From: Cycloclasticus sp.
GTDB taxonomy: Bacteria; Pseudomonadota; Gammaproteobacteria; Methylococcales; Cycloclasticaceae
DNA: 64,000 nt
Assembly (NCBI GenBank): GCA_040743155.1
Contig: JBFLJU010000001.1
Span: 1,364,001-1,428,000, forward strand
Reading direction: 5' to 3'
The position numbers were made by a program, and so were the translations under genes. The notes below the pieces were generated by a model that did not search any database, was not told where the DNA came from, and saw nothing but the letters and a program-made list of their open reading frames with translations. Shown in pieces: positions 1 to 10,192 of this stretch. Within the stretch, counting starts at the first letter, position 1. Each line of letters begins with the position of its first letter.

Positions 1-26
1 AGCCAATGAATATTTAGAATACCAGC

Positions 27-1160
27 CTAGCCTACTACGGCTAACAATACACCGGCCGCAACAGCAGAACCAATAACACCTGCTACGTTAGGCCCCATTG
101 CATGCATCAACAGGTAATTATGTGGGTTCGCTTCTTGCCCGACTTTATTCACCACTCGCGCCGCCATTGGAACCGCTGATACGCCGGCCGCACCAATTAA
201 AGGATTAACTTTTCCACCTGTTACTTTATGCATCACTTTACCCATTAGGATGCCGCCTGCTGTACCGATTGAAAAAGCGGCCATACCTAATACTAAAATA
301 CCCAGTGTTTCAGCTGTTAAGAACTTATCAGCTGACAGTTTTGAACCCACTGCCAACCCCAAGAAAATCGTTACGATATTAATCAGTTCATTTTGAGCTG
401 TTGAGCTTAGACGATCAACCACGCCACTTTCGCGCATTAAATTACCGAAGGCCAACATGCCAATCAGTGGCGCTGACGCCGGTAAAAACAAAATGACAAC
501 GGTCAGTATTGCTAAGGGGAAAATAATCCTTTCTTTCTTACTGACGTGCCTTAGATGCTTCATTTCAACTTTACGCTCTGATTCAGTTGTCAAAAAGCGC
601 ATTATCGGTGGTTGAATAAGCGGTACTAAAGCCATATAAGAATAAGCCGCCACAGCGATAGCGCCCAATAAATCAGGTGCTAGTTTGGACGCCAAGAATA
701 TAGCCGTCGGCCCATCTGCACCACCAATAATGGCGATAGCCGAAGCATCTGCTAAACTAAATTCCATACCCGGAATCATATTCATGGCTAATGCGCCGAG
801 CAAAGTGGCAAAAATGCCAAATTGTGCTGCCGCACCAAGCACTAATAAACTTGGCATCGCAATAAGCGCACCAAAGTCTGTTAACGCCCCCACTCCCATG
901 AAAATCAGTAACGGAAACAAACCCGTATCAACACCCATGTGGTACAACATGCCTAACAAGCCCTCTGGCCCACTAATTTCCGCAATGGGAATATTCGCTA
1001 AAATACCACCAAAACCAATCGGTAGTAATAATAAAGGTTCAAAGTTTTTAGCAATCGCTAAATAAATTAATAATAGACCAATGGCTATCATTAAGATATT
1101 TCCCCATTCGAAATTTGCGATGCCAGTCGATTGCCAAATTTGTAATATGCCGCTATCCAT
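27..1160 (-). CDS. oadB: Oxaloacetate decarboxylase beta subunit (Na+ pump)
   Basis: Integral membrane subunit that completes decarboxylation of carboxybiotin and uses the energy to export Na+. The 377 residues are almost entirely hydrophobic helices. They carry the family's conserved [10 protein letters not shown] segment (about residues 144-153), which contains the membrane aspartate used for Na+ coupling, and a conserved C-terminal region rich in Gly, Pro and Asn ([14 protein letters not shown]). Length is in the usual range for GcdB/OadB. It is the last gene of oadG-oadA-oadB, 11 bp behind oadA, so it is very probably co-transcribed. The family also serves methylmalonyl-CoA and glutaconyl-CoA decarboxylases; oxaloacetate is assigned from the alpha subunit next door. 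Confidence 0.93.
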   Translation of the reverse strand: MDSGILQIWQSTGIANFEWGNILMIAIGLLLIYLAIAKNFEPLLLLPIGFGGILANIPIAEISGPEGLLGMLYHMGVDTGLFPLLIFMGVGALTDFGALIAMPSLLVLGAAAQFGIFATLLGALAMNMIPGMEFSLADASAIAIIGGADGPTAIFLASKLAPDLLGAIAVAAYSYMALVPLIQPPIMRFLTTESERKVEMKHLRHVSKKERIIFPLAILTVVILFLPASAPLIGMLAFGNLMRESGVVDRLSSTAQNELINIVTIFLGLAVGSKLSADKFLTAETLGILVLGMAAFSIGTAGGILMGKVMHKVTGGKVNPLIGAAGVSAVPMAARVVNKVGQEANPHNYLLMHAMGPNVAGVIGSAVAAGVLLAVVG

Positions 1161-1171
1161 TATCTAAACCC

Positions 1172-2953
1172 TTAACAAATTAGGATCAATGGTGCACCAG
1201 CAGGAACTGATTCACCTTCTTTAACAAAAACATCGGATATTTGGCCTTCAATATGCGCTCTTACTTCCGTTTCCATCTTCATCGCTTCTAAGGTGATAAC
1301 TACATCACCTTCATGCACATCATCACCTGTTGCGACTGCTATTCTAATAATATTGCCAGCCATAGGAGACAACAAAGGCTCATTTTGGCAATAAGCACCC
1401 GATGCTTCAACTTCTTTTGGGGCAGCAGCAGGAGTACTAGGAGCAGCTACCGCTTTCAGGTTGTCGATTGAGCCGCTTGGGCCCACTTCAACTTGATAGA
1501 GCTTGCCGTTAACAGCCACGTCATATGTTTCACTACCCACAGGCTCAGCCGCAGCAACTGCAACAACACCTGTTGGTACGGGTTCAAAAGCGTCTGGGTT
1601 ATTTCTATTTTTAATAAAGTCCAAACCAACTTGAGGAAATAGCGCATACGTTAGTACGTCATCAATCACTTGGTCCGCTAACTCTAAGTTTTCTTCTTTC
1701 GCTTTAGCTTCTAGCTCTGATGCTAATTTATCTAACTCATCATCTATTAAGTCAGCTGGGCGACAAGTGATCACTTCTGCCCCTTCTAAAACGCGTGCTT
1801 GAAGCTCTGCATCTACAGCTGCAGGTGTTGCGCCGTATTCGCCTTTTAGGACACCCGCGGTTTCTTTGCTGATTGATTTATAACGTTCACCCATCAAAAC
1901 ATTCATCACCGCTTGCGTACCTACAATTTGCGATGTCGGTGTTACCAATGGTAAATACCCTAGGTCTTTACGAACCAATGGGATTTCAGCCAATACTTCA
2001 TCGATTTTATCAGCCGCATTTTGTAGTTTTAATTGACTCTCAAGGTTGGTCAACATACCACCAGGTACTTGAGCAATTAAGATCCTTGAATCCACACCTT
2101 TCAGTGAGCCTTCAAACTCTGCGTATTTCGGGCGGACAGTTCTAAAGTATGCAGCCACTTCTTCAACACTTTCAATATTTAACCCTGTTGCACGATCGGT
2201 TCCTTCAAGCATCGCGATAAAGGTTTCTGTTGGTGAGTGACCATAGGTCATACTCATAGACGAGATAGCCGTATCCAGCATATCTAGCCCAGCATCAACT
2301 GCTTTTAAACAAGTAGCAACACTCATCCCTGTTGTAGCATGACTATGCAACGCAATAGGCACGTCACACTCAGCTTTTAAGCGCTTAACCAACTCTTCTG
2401 CCACATAAGGTTTTAAAAGACCGGCCATATCTTTAATCGCAATTGAATGACAGCCCGCATCTTCTAAACGTTTACCCATATCAACCCAACCATCGAGGGT
2501 ATGCACCGGGCTTTCAGTATACGAAATAGTACCTTGCGCGTGCTTACCAACTTCTACCGTTGCTTTAATAGCAGTATCCAAGTTGCGCACATCATTCATC
2601 GCATCAAAAATACGGAACACATCCATACCATTTTCAGCCGCACGTTCAACAAATTTCCGAACCACGTCATCAGCGTAATGCCTGTAACCGAGTAAATTCT
2701 GGCCACGTAATAACATCTGTTGTTGTGTATTAGGCATAGCTGCTTTTAACAACCTCAAACGCTCCCAAGGATCTTCGCCTAAGTAACGAATACAGGAGTC
2801 AAATGTTGCGCCACCCCATGTTTCTAGTGACCAATAACCGATTTTATCCAGCTTTTCTGCAATCGGTAACATGTCTTCAATTCGCAAGCGTGTTGCAAAA
2901 AGGGATTGGTGTGCATCGCGTAAAACGACGTCAGTAATTTTTAATGGGTTCAT
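1172..2953 (-). CDS. oadA: Oxaloacetate decarboxylase alpha subunit, biotin-carrying
   Basis: Cytoplasmic carboxyltransferase that moves CO2 from oxaloacetate to biotin and passes it to OadB. Three parts are visible in 593 residues: an N-terminal HMGL-like TIM barrel (opening [13 protein letters not shown], with the metal-ligand HSHATTGMS segment near residue 203), a conserved carboxylase middle domain, and a C-terminal biotinyl domain with the biotinylation motif EAMKMETEV about 35 residues from the end, joined by an Ala/Pro-rich linker. The ATG start is followed directly by the conserved [11 protein letters not shown]. It lies 14 bp behind oadG and 11 bp before oadB. A pyruvate carboxylase B subunit shares the same architecture, but linkage to oadG and oadB favours the decarboxylase. 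Confidence 0.94.
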   Translation of the reverse strand: MNPLKITDVVLRDAHQSLFATRLRIEDMLPIAEKLDKIGYWSLETWGGATFDSCIRYLGEDPWERLRLLKAAMPNTQQQMLLRGQNLLGYRHYADDVVRKFVERAAENGMDVFRIFDAMNDVRNLDTAIKATVEVGKHAQGTISYTESPVHTLDGWVDMGKRLEDAGCHSIAIKDMAGLLKPYVAEELVKRLKAECDVPIALHSHATTGMSVATCLKAVDAGLDMLDTAISSMSMTYGHSPTETFIAMLEGTDRATGLNIESVEEVAAYFRTVRPKYAEFEGSLKGVDSRILIAQVPGGMLTNLESQLKLQNAADKIDEVLAEIPLVRKDLGYLPLVTPTSQIVGTQAVMNVLMGERYKSISKETAGVLKGEYGATPAAVDAELQARVLEGAEVITCRPADLIDDELDKLASELEAKAKEENLELADQVIDDVLTYALFPQVGLDFIKNRNNPDAFEPVPTGVVAVAAAEPVGSETYDVAVNGKLYQVEVGPSGSIDNLKAVAAPSTPAAAPKEVEASGAYCQNEPLLSPMAGNIIRIAVATGDDVHEGDVVITLEAMKMETEVRAHIEGQISDVFVKEGESVPAGAPLILIC

Positions 2954-2967
2954 TATGATTTTTGAGT

Positions 2968-3198
2968 TTATTTAGAGCGAAAACGTTGAACAGCAATGGT
3001 AATTGCCGCAACGACATCTTCATTAATACCTTTGGAAACAGGAACTTTAGCACTGTGTTCAACGACGGGTTCGTATCGCTCAACAAAAAAAGAAACTGCT
3101 TTAATAACAAAAACTAACAAGCCCAAGATAAAGAAAACCATCCCCATCCCAAGCATCATTAGTTCGACACCTTGTTCTAATAAATTTGAAACATTCAT
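2968..3198 (-). CDS. oadG: Oxaloacetate decarboxylase gamma subunit
   Basis: Small subunit that anchors the alpha subunit to the membrane and helps assembly. One hydrophobic helix ([19 protein letters not shown]) near the N-terminus is followed by a polar tail, as in OadG. I place the start at the ATG at 3198 (76 residues), because [14 protein letters not shown] matches the family N-terminus; an in-frame GTG at 3219 would add seven unlikely residues. A TATAAT sits at 3205-3210, so close to the ATG that, if it is a real -10 box, the transcript would have almost no leader. No good ribosome binding site is visible for either start. Confidence 0.85.
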   Translation of the reverse strand: MNVSNLLEQGVELMMLGMGMVFFILGLLVFVIKAVSFFVERYEPVVEHSAKVPVSKGINEDVVAAITIAVQRFRSK

Positions 3199-3280
3199 TC
3201 GAGCATTATAAGGCACCAACCGCAGAAATATAAAATAAATATACGCCCGTTTAATGAATTAGTTGCGCAACACATGACCC

Positions 3281-3730
3281 TCAATCAAATTGAGCACCCT
3301 TAAGCACTCGGTCATCAGCGTCTTTCTGCTCTTGGCGGCCTACTTCGGCTAACTCTTCTTGCTTAGATTTCTCGATGAGTTTTTCGACCACTTTTTTTCT
3401 ACTATTTGTTTTTTGGAAAGCCTGTTGGTGCTCCCCAACTTTCACCTTCATTCTTTGAACGGCCCCTATCTGTTCCTCTATAGCACCATCCAACTTTTGT
3501 ACAAACGCTTGGTAGCCCTGTAACCTTGACGCCGACATACCGCCTTGCCCTTTAATCTTAAACTGGGCAACGTAGTCATCACGGTACTCTTTTAGTTTTT
3601 CCAACTGACTAAGAGAATTTTTTTGCTCTTGAACCGATTGACTCATTTTTACAGCCGCGGCTGTTTCGTTATTTTCAGCAATTCTTTTGACTGGCTCGAA
3701 TCTTTTTGATTTTTTCAATACCGTTCCCAT
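3281..3730 (-). CDS. fliJ: Flagellar export chaperone FliJ
   Basis: Soluble coiled-coil component of the flagellar type III export apparatus. It binds the FliI ring and links it to FlhA. The 149 residues are highly charged, rich in Gln, Glu and Lys and almost free of Pro and Gly, as expected for two long helices; the N-terminus (LKKSKRFEPVKRIAENNETAAA) fits the family pattern. It directly follows fliI with no gap and is the last gene of the fliE-J run. Sequence conservation in FliJ is low, so position after fliI is much of the support. Confidence 0.85.
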   Translation of the reverse strand: MGTVLKKSKRFEPVKRIAENNETAAAVKMSQSVQEQKNSLSQLEKLKEYRDDYVAQFKIKGQGGMSASRLQGYQAFVQKLDGAIEEQIGAVQRMKVKVGEHQQAFQKTNSRKKVVEKLIEKSKQEELAEVGRQEQKDADDRVLKGAQFD

Positions 3731-5116
3731 TTATGATACCACCGGCATAGCAACCGACCTCCCTTGTTTCAACACGGCTTGCAAGCCATTAATGCTTTCA
3801 TCAAAACTGACCGATTCTGTTATTCGCTGCTGAAGAAATTCTAGCATCGATTCATGCATATCAACGGCTTGATCGACCAGCGAATTTGTACCGGGTTGAT
3901 ACGCACCCACATTAATTAAATCTGCATTTTGTTGATACCTTGAGTTTATTTTTCTAAATTCACGCGCCATATCTTGGTGCTCTTCAGGAACTACCTCTGT
4001 CATCAAGCGGCTGACCGACGCCTCTAGGTCTATTGCTGGAAAGTGCCCCGCTTCAGCCAAACTTCGAGACAAGTGAATATGCCCATCTAGGATCGCTCGA
4101 CTTGCGTCAGCAATAGGGTCATTAGCGTCATCGCCTTCTGTTAACACCGTATAAAAGGCGGTAATAGAGCCCCCACCCACATCCGAATTACCCGCACGCT
4201 CTACTAGGCTGGGCAACTTACTAAAAACAGAAGGTGGATAACCTTTGGTAGCAGGTGGTTCATTAATGGCTAAAGCAATTTCACGCTGCGCCTGCGCATA
4301 TCGCGTTAACGAATCCATCAGCAATAAAACATTTTTACCTTGATCTCGAAAGTATTCTGCAATACTCGTCGCCAGCATCGCACCGTGCATCCGCATTAGT
4401 GGCGGAGCATCAGCTGGTGAAGCCACAACAACAGCACGCGCCATCCCTTCTGCACCAAGTGTTTTACTCACAAACTCGTTTACTTCTCGACCACGTTCGC
4501 CGATCAAACCAACAACGACAATGTCGGCCTTAGTATATTTTGTCATCATGCCCAGCAACACACTTTTACCCACTCCACTACCAGCAAACAAGCCTATCCG
4601 CTGCCCTTGGCCAACAGTCAACAAAGAATTGATCGCGCCAATTCCCACGTCAAGCGGGTCTGTAATGGCTCTCCTGCCCAATGGGTTCATAGCTCGCCCA
4701 TGCAAAGGCATGGTGTCGGTCGTGTGAACTGGGCCTTTTCCATCCAACGGCTTGCCGCCACCATCTATCACACGACCCAATAACCCAGGACCTACGTGCG
4801 CCATACTGGTTAAGCCCATCGGGATAACACGACAGTCTTGCTCAAGACCTCTAATATCGCCGGTTGGCATTAAATAAAGGCGCTCGCCTGAAAAACCAAC
4901 CACTTCCGCTTCCGTACGATTACCGTCGACTGTTTCGATCATACAACGACCACCAATTGTTGAACGACAGCCCACCGCTTCCAACGTTAAACCCACCATA
5001 CGGGTCAACCGCCCTTCTACCAACATGGGCTGGGGGTCTTTTATCCGCTCTTTATAGCCCTCCAGACGGTAAAGCCATTTGTTGGCACGCTGTTTTACAA
5101 AAGTTTGAGCGTTCAC
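3731..5116 (-). CDS. fliI: Flagellum-specific ATPase FliI
   Basis: F1-beta-like ATPase that energises substrate unfolding and entry to flagellar type III export. Walker A is GLFAGSGVGKSVLLG (about residues 175-189) and Walker B is NVLLLMDSLTRYAQAQREI, with the family signature TEGDDANDPIADASRAILDGHI after it. The length of 461 is typical. The start is GTG and shares four bases (GTGA) with the fliH stop, so translation is probably coupled. The gene is followed immediately by fliJ. Confidence 0.96.
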   Translation of the reverse strand: MNAQTFVKQRANKWLYRLEGYKERIKDPQPMLVEGRLTRMVGLTLEAVGCRSTIGGRCMIETVDGNRTEAEVVGFSGERLYLMPTGDIRGLEQDCRVIPMGLTSMAHVGPGLLGRVIDGGGKPLDGKGPVHTTDTMPLHGRAMNPLGRRAITDPLDVGIGAINSLLTVGQGQRIGLFAGSGVGKSVLLGMMTKYTKADIVVVGLIGERGREVNEFVSKTLGAEGMARAVVVASPADAPPLMRMHGAMLATSIAEYFRDQGKNVLLLMDSLTRYAQAQREIALAINEPPATKGYPPSVFSKLPSLVERAGNSDVGGGSITAFYTVLTEGDDANDPIADASRAILDGHIHLSRSLAEAGHFPAIDLEASVSRLMTEVVPEEHQDMAREFRKINSRYQQNADLINVGAYQPGTNSLVDQAVDMHESMLEFLQQRITESVSFDESINGLQAVLKQGRSVAMPVVS

Positions 5117-5763
5117 GAAGTCGCCCTTTCATCACCAAGCGCTTGCGCAATAATAGCTAGTAGCCTGTTTTCGATCGTCGCATCAATCGTAGAAGCGTCA
5201 GTCGATACGCGACAACCACCACGTGTAATAACGGGGTCTTCAACCACTTTCCAGCGAGTTTCATCATCTAGAGAAAAAGCTGATTTAACCAAGTTAGCAT
5301 CATCAGGGTGTAAAAATAATTGTATGTTTTGAGAACTTGAAGGCAGCGCCTTTAACGCCTCTTTAACCACACCCACTACTTGTCCAGAATCTACTTTCAA
5401 CTCTCGCCGAATCAACTGTTTTGAAATTTGAATCGCTAACGCTACAATTTCATTCTCTACTCGCTCATCAAACTCTTCAAATGGACTTGCTAATGACTGA
5501 ACAACCGATTTGAGTGATGCCACCTGCTGCGCAACTTGCGATTCACTCGCCTTCAAACCTTTCGCAAAGCCCTCTTCATAGCCTCTTTTAGACGCTTCTT
5601 GTACGGTCTGTTGCTGTAGTTTTTCAAGCTCACCGGCAGTCGGCGCTTTCACATTGCCAATTTCAACATCAACGGATGTCGCCCCTGTAAATGAAGGGAA
5701 GTTCCATGAGGTAATATCCTCTTTTTCTGATGATTTAGACAAAATCATCACCTCCGCCGCCAC
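5113..5763 (-). CDS. fliH: Flagellar assembly protein FliH
   Basis: Regulator and stator-like partner of FliI in flagellar export. The 216 residues hold a variable N-terminal third, a central helical stretch containing GYEEGFAKG (about residues 83-91, in line with the GxxxG repeats of the family), and the conserved C-terminal domain. The start is ambiguous: GTG at 5763 or ATG at 5748, both inside the 3' end of fliG. The fliG Gly codons supply a GGAGG just ahead of the ATG, closer than usual. The overlap with both neighbours points to one polycistronic unit. Confidence 0.88.
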   Translation of the reverse strand: MAAEVMILSKSSEKEDITSWNFPSFTGATSVDVEIGNVKAPTAGELEKLQQQTVQEASKRGYEEGFAKGLKASESQVAQQVASLKSVVQSLASPFEEFDERVENEIVALAIQISKQLIRRELKVDSGQVVGVVKEALKALPSSSQNIQLFLHPDDANLVKSAFSLDDETRWKVVEDPVITRGGCRVSTDASTIDATIENRLLAIIAQALGDERATS

Positions 5764-6748
5764 CTAATGAAATTTCACCTGAATCTGCTAAACGCCTTGC
5801 GATAACCAACACTTCTTTTTGTGCCGCCTCAACGTCACTCACTTTTGCGGGAGGCGCTGCTTCCATGTCATCACGCAGCATTTCCGCCGCACGTTTAGAC
5901 ATATTGGCAAATACTTTTTCTTTCAACGCTTCTTCTGCAGCACGTAGCGCAAGCGTTAACACGTCTGTTGAAACTTCTTTTAATAACCCTTGAATACCAC
6001 GATCATCCACGTCAATAAGATTATCAAACACAAACATTTTATCTTGAATTAACTGCCCAATTTCATCATCGGAATCGACCACTGCATCAATCAATTCAGC
6101 ACTCACAGATCCTTCCATAAAGTTCAAAATATTTGCCGCCGTTTGAATACCGCCCATTTGAGCGGTTTGCGCGCCAGAATTACCCGACAGTTGTTTCTCC
6201 ATAATAGCGTCTAACTCTTGCAACGCATCCGGATGCACCCCTTCCAATACAGCAATACGCATTAGCACATCAGGCCGCAGTCTTGGCGCAAGGTAACCCA
6301 ACGTTTCAGCCGCTTGATCACTATCCAAATACGATAAAACAATGGCAATAATCTGCGGATGTTCTAGCCTGATTAATTCAGCGATCGTACGAGGATCCAT
6401 CCATTTTAATTGCTCCAAACCTTTAGAATTTCTACCCAATAAAATCCGATCAATCACACCGCCGGCCTTATCAACGCCCAATGCATTGGTTAATACATTT
6501 TTGATGTATTTATCCGAATCAATGCCTAACGCTGTCTGACCACCAATAGTAGTAATAAAATACCCAACTACTGAATCGAGTGTTTCTGTGGTGATGTTCT
6601 CCAGGGTCGCCATCGCAGAACCCACTTGTTGAACTTCTTTCGGCCCCATATGTTTCATCACACCCGCCGCGTGATCTTCACCCAGCGACAACAACAACAC
6701 AGCAGCTTTTGCCGTACCACTCAATTCTGTTGCTTGTTCTTCAGCCAT
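5735..6748 (-). CDS. fliG: Flagellar motor switch protein FliG
   Basis: Rotor protein of the C-ring. It interacts with the stator and sets torque and direction. The sequence contains the armadillo-like middle domain and the EHPQIIAIVLSYL segment conserved in FliG (about residues 126-138). The charged C-terminal torque helix region (DDRGIQGLLKEVSTDVLTLALR) is present. I take the ATG at 6748 (MAEEQATELSG, 337 residues), which overlaps the fliF stop as TAATG; an upstream ATG at 6763 would add five residues. The tail ends in a Gly run followed by DDFV. Confidence 0.95.
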   Translation of the reverse strand: MAEEQATELSGTAKAAVLLLSLGEDHAAGVMKHMGPKEVQQVGSAMATLENITTETLDSVVGYFITTIGGQTALGIDSDKYIKNVLTNALGVDKAGGVIDRILLGRNSKGLEQLKWMDPRTIAELIRLEHPQIIAIVLSYLDSDQAAETLGYLAPRLRPDVLMRIAVLEGVHPDALQELDAIMEKQLSGNSGAQTAQMGGIQTAANILNFMEGSVSAELIDAVVDSDDEIGQLIQDKMFVFDNLIDVDDRGIQGLLKEVSTDVLTLALRAAEEALKEKVFANMSKRAAEMLRDDMEAAPPAKVSDVEAAQKEVLVIARRLADSGEISLGGGGGDDFV

Positions 6749-8439
6749 TATTCTTGTATCCATGTTTTCATAACTTGTGCAACTCGTTTAGGGTCTTCCC
6801 CTGCAATCTTTTGCGCCATTTCGAGCCGTTGCTCATAACTTTTAGGTGCCTCTAACATCATCAACTCTTCATCCGACTCAAGCGCTAATGGTGCACCACC
6901 TGCCGAGGCTGAAGCCATATTGCCTTGCGCCATTCCACCGCCAGCTGCCACCATGTTTCCATCCGCCCCCATTACCATACCTTGCGCTCCCTCAGTCACC
7001 ATTGCAACGGTTGGCTTTTCTAATAATGATTTAATGGTTGGCTTTAACACAACGAATATTAAGATCAGTGCAAAGATTCCACCTACAGCTTGTTTAGCGA
7101 TATCCAGCACCCACGCTTGCTCCCATAAAGGTATTTCAGGTAAAGCGGCCGGCACCTCTGGCTGGATAAAAGCTAAATTAGTCACGGTAACACTGTCACC
7201 ACGCAGTTCATCGAAACCAACAGCTTCCTTAACTAGGCGGGTGAACTTAGCGATTTCTTCAGTCGTATACGCCACCGATGCCCCTGCTACACCTTCAGCT
7301 GTCACCGCACCTTGTTTATTATCAATAACCACCGCAACGCTCACCCGTTTTATACGCCCCGTTGATAGCTTGGTGTGACTAATCTTTTTATCCAATTCAT
7401 AATTTTTAATCGCCCTCTTATTGACGTTCATCGATGCAGCAGGCGCCTCATTTGCCGCTTCACCACCAGCGACTACTTCTGGCGCCACTCCCGCAACTGG
7501 CGGCTGATTTGATAAGGCCCCTGGAATGCCGTGCGCTCCGGCCAAACTGCTCTGCTCTTCGGTCACCTGTTCGCTTCTCAAGGCCGGCAAATCAGGATTG
7601 TATTGTTCTTGCGTTTGTTCTGTTATCGTAAAATCAACATCCGCAGAGACTGATGCACGAATAGCCCCCATACCTACAATCGGTAATAAGATATTTTCAA
7701 CACGCCCAATAAGATGCTCTTCCACACCTTGCTTATATTCAAATTGATTACTCGTCATAGACATCGTGTCATTTGACGTTTTAGAACTTAGAAGCGAGCC
7801 TTTTTGATCAACGATCGTGACCTGCGTAGCATCAAGCATTGGTACAGCCGAAGACACTAAATGTAAAATAGCAGCTACTTCAGATTTTTTAAGCTCACGC
7901 CCTTGATGCATATCGACAACAACAGACGCGCTCGGTTTTTTACGGTGCCTTAAAAAAACTGATTGTTTCGGTATCGCCAGTAAAACACGGGCCGAGCGCA
8001 CACTTTGAATGGTCACAATTGATCGGGCAATTTCACCTTCAAGCGCACGTTGAATACGCGCTTTCTCAATCGCCTGACTGCCACCAAAACCTGTATCTTT
8101 TTCTAACAGCTCAAACCCTTGACCACCACCGCGCGGCAAACCTAAGCCTGCCAACTGTAAGCGTAATTCATCCACTTTTGATGACGGTACTAAAATGGCA
8201 CCTGAACCCGCGTCTAACTTGTACTCAACGCCTGACTGCTGCAAACCTGACACCACAGCGCTCAGTTCACGATCACCTAAATTACTGTATAACAAACTGT
8301 AGTTTGGCGTTTGCGACCACAACACGACCGCAACGCCTAATGCGACACTAATCGCTAGTGCCACCATGACGCCTAGCTGACGCACCATCATATTGCCTTG
8401 GGGTATCTGCACTTGCATTTGACCTGCGGGAGTTCCCAT
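6748..8439 (-). CDS. fliF: Flagellar MS-ring protein FliF
   Basis: Forms the membrane-embedded MS ring on which the rotor and export gate assemble. The 563 residues have a transmembrane helix near the N-terminus (about 20-44), ring-building motifs with the conserved KKPSASVVV segment near residue 170, a low-complexity Ala/Gly/Pro stretch around 305-335, a second transmembrane helix near 450-470, and a cytoplasmic tail that ends in the FliG-binding helix. The stop overlaps the fliG ATG. An unusual Met/Gly/Ala-rich stretch lies between the second helix and the tail (about 485-520). Confidence 0.96.
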   Translation of the reverse strand: MGTPAGQMQVQIPQGNMMVRQLGVMVALAISVALGVAVVLWSQTPNYSLLYSNLGDRELSAVVSGLQQSGVEYKLDAGSGAILVPSSKVDELRLQLAGLGLPRGGGQGFELLEKDTGFGGSQAIEKARIQRALEGEIARSIVTIQSVRSARVLLAIPKQSVFLRHRKKPSASVVVDMHQGRELKKSEVAAILHLVSSAVPMLDATQVTIVDQKGSLLSSKTSNDTMSMTSNQFEYKQGVEEHLIGRVENILLPIVGMGAIRASVSADVDFTITEQTQEQYNPDLPALRSEQVTEEQSSLAGAHGIPGALSNQPPVAGVAPEVVAGGEAANEAPAASMNVNKRAIKNYELDKKISHTKLSTGRIKRVSVAVVIDNKQGAVTAEGVAGASVAYTTEEIAKFTRLVKEAVGFDELRGDSVTVTNLAFIQPEVPAALPEIPLWEQAWVLDIAKQAVGGIFALILIFVVLKPTIKSLLEKPTVAMVTEGAQGMVMGADGNMVAAGGGMAQGNMASASAGGAPLALESDEELMMLEAPKSYEQRLEMAQKIAGEDPKRVAQVMKTWIQE

Positions 8440-8490
8440 AATTTTAAACCTGTCCTTATTTTAATCTGTCTATGAAATAATTGATCGAAC

Positions 8491-8811
8491 CTACATTGTC
8501 ATCCGCATCACATCTTTGTACGCATCGACCAATTTGTTTCGAGTTTGTAAAACTGTCTGAAAAGATAAATTAGCCTTTTGTAACGACACCATCACCTCAG
8601 CCAAACTAGCATCTGTTTCGCCAGTAGTGAACGCCGTTGACAGTGCGCCAGCTTGTTTCTGCGTTTTATTCACCGCCTCTATAGACTGACTTAACATGGT
8701 GGAAAAATCCGATGAGTTCGTTGGTTTTGTTTCAACCACAGCACTTGAAGCCTGAACTGACATCGCTCTCATTTGGGCTAGCACACCACTTATTTGCATA
8801 TCACTCATCAT
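8491..8811 (-). CDS. fliE: Flagellar hook-basal body protein FliE
   Basis: Small periplasmic protein that joins the MS ring to the proximal rod. The 106 residues show the FliE pattern: a weak N-terminus, then DFSTMLSQSIEAVNKTQ and the C-terminal QKANLSFQTVLQTRNKLVDAYKDVMRMTM. Two adjacent ATG codons are possible starts; an AAGGGG ends 4 nt before the first and 7 nt before the second, and the shorter form is slightly better spaced. It heads the fliEFGHIJ run, 36 bp behind flrC. No convincing sigma-54 promoter was seen in that short gap. Confidence 0.92.
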   Translation of the reverse strand: MMSDMQISGVLAQMRAMSVQASSAVVETKPTNSSDFSTMLSQSIEAVNKTQKQAGALSTAFTTGETDASLAEVMVSLQKANLSFQTVLQTRNKLVDAYKDVMRMTM

Positions 8812-8847
8812 TATTCCCCTTAAATTTTTTAATGCTCGTTAAATATC

Positions 8848-10191
8848 TCACGCTGGAATCTCTACACCCGCGTCACGCATCCGCGCAATTTTGTAACGCA
8901 ATGTTCTAGCGCTAATACCTAGGCGCTCTGCCGTATTCTTTCTGCTACCGTTTGAATTCACTAAGGTCTCAAGAATAAGCTTGTCTTCAACCGCTCTGAC
9001 TCCATCACTCAAGTCACTTTCAACAGCTAAACTGACGTTTTCTGACGGCGGCATGGAGACCGTTTGCCCTAACTCGAAAATTAAATCGTTCGCGTCAATA
9101 ATTGAGCTTGTCGCCATGATCAAAGCTCGTTGAATAACGTTCTCCAACTCTCTTACATTACCTTTCCAGCTGTGGTTCTCAAGCAGTTTAATAGCGCCTG
9201 CCGATAACTTAGGCGTAGATTGATCGCCGCTATAATGCCGAGCGATCATCGTTTTAGATAGCGCCAAAACGTCTGACTTACGTTCCCTTAGTGGCGGAAT
9301 ATTGATAGGAAAAACATTAATTCTGTACAACAAATCTTCTCTGAACTTACCTTCGTTCACCATCTCTCTAAGGTTCTTATTGGTCGTCGCTAGCACGCGT
9401 ACATCCAAAGCGATCGTTTTCTTTCCACCCAATCGTTCCACTTCTTTTTCTTGCAAAACACGCAATAACTTAGCTTGTAATAAAATATTCATTTCTGATA
9501 TTTCGTCAAGCAGGATGGTGCCGCCTTGAGCCTGCTCAAATTTACCCGCTGATGACTGATAGGCACCCGTAAACGCGCCTTTCTCGTAACCAAACAACAT
9601 TGCTTCGAGCATATTTTCAGGAATCGCCGCACAATTAATGGCAATAAATGATTTTTTACTTCTGCTTGAGTTTTTATGAATAAAGCGTGACAGCACCTCT
9701 TTTCCCGTTCCACTTTCACCTTGAATAAGAACCGTCGCCTCGCTCTTAGCGACCCTACCGGCTAAAGCAACGATGTCTTTCATACTGCTGTCATTACTGG
9801 GCAATTCACCAAATGTCGTTGCTTCTGGCGCGATGGTCTGCTCGACGTTAACGATTAGTTGGTCCACTTCAAAAGGCTTCGTTAGATAATCTGCTGCGCC
9901 CGATTGTATTGCTTTAACCGCTTTTTCAACCGTCGCATGCGCCGTCATCAATAAAATGGGTAAACTGGGGAAGCGCGCCTTGAGTTCCACAAGAAGCTCC
10001 TGACCGCCCATCTGATCCATTTGAACATCGCTGATGACCAATCGCGCTTGATACACTTCTAACGCTTTTAACGCTTCAACACCATTCGCAACACACTTGG
10101 TTTTATAACCATAGGTTGTTAGCGCACCGTTAATGGCTTCTTGCAACGGCAAATCATCTTCAACAATTAATACATCTATTTGTTTTATCAC
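8848..10191 (-). CDS. flrC: Sigma-54 response regulator FlrC/FleR
   Basis: Two-component activator of middle flagellar (sigma-54) genes, phosphorylated by FlrB. Domains: receiver (1-120, phospho-acceptor D55 in VISDVQMD), AAA+ domain with Walker A GESGTGKE (158-165) and the sigma-54 contact loop GAFTGA (205-210), and a C-terminal Fis-type helix-turn-helix that is intact here (NTAERLGISARTLRYKI). It lies one base behind flrB, so the pair is one transcription unit. Its likely targets include the fli genes downstream; this comes from the Vibrio and Pseudomonas hierarchy. Confidence 0.95.
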   Translation of the reverse strand: MIKQIDVLIVEDDLPLQEAINGALTTYGYKTKCVANGVEALKALEVYQARLVISDVQMDQMGGQELLVELKARFPSLPILLMTAHATVEKAVKAIQSGAADYLTKPFEVDQLIVNVEQTIAPEATTFGELPSNDSSMKDIVALAGRVAKSEATVLIQGESGTGKEVLSRFIHKNSSRSKKSFIAINCAAIPENMLEAMLFGYEKGAFTGAYQSSAGKFEQAQGGTILLDEISEMNILLQAKLLRVLQEKEVERLGGKKTIALDVRVLATTNKNLREMVNEGKFREDLLYRINVFPINIPPLRERKSDVLALSKTMIARHYSGDQSTPKLSAGAIKLLENHSWKGNVRELENVIQRALIMATSSIIDANDLIFELGQTVSMPPSENVSLAVESDLSDGVRAVEDKLILETLVNSNGSRKNTAERLGISARTLRYKIARMRDAGVEIPA

Positions 10192-10192
10192 G

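Noticed and set aside
685-1065. Long open frames opposite oadB and other genes, such as this 126-codon one and 38732-39292 opposite rpsA
   Set aside because: They are antisense shadows of well-supported genes, low in complexity or unlike any protein, and without ribosome binding sites.
5735-5763. The overlap of fliG and fliH as a frameshift or fusion
   Set aside because: Both proteins have normal ends, and overlaps of this kind are common in flagellar operons. The overlap only leaves the fliH start uncertain.
8812-8847. Sigma-54 promoter directly before fliE
   Set aside because: The 36-bp gap and the end of flrC contain no TGGCAC-N5-TTGC match, so fliE may be read from the flrBC promoter or from a site I cannot see.
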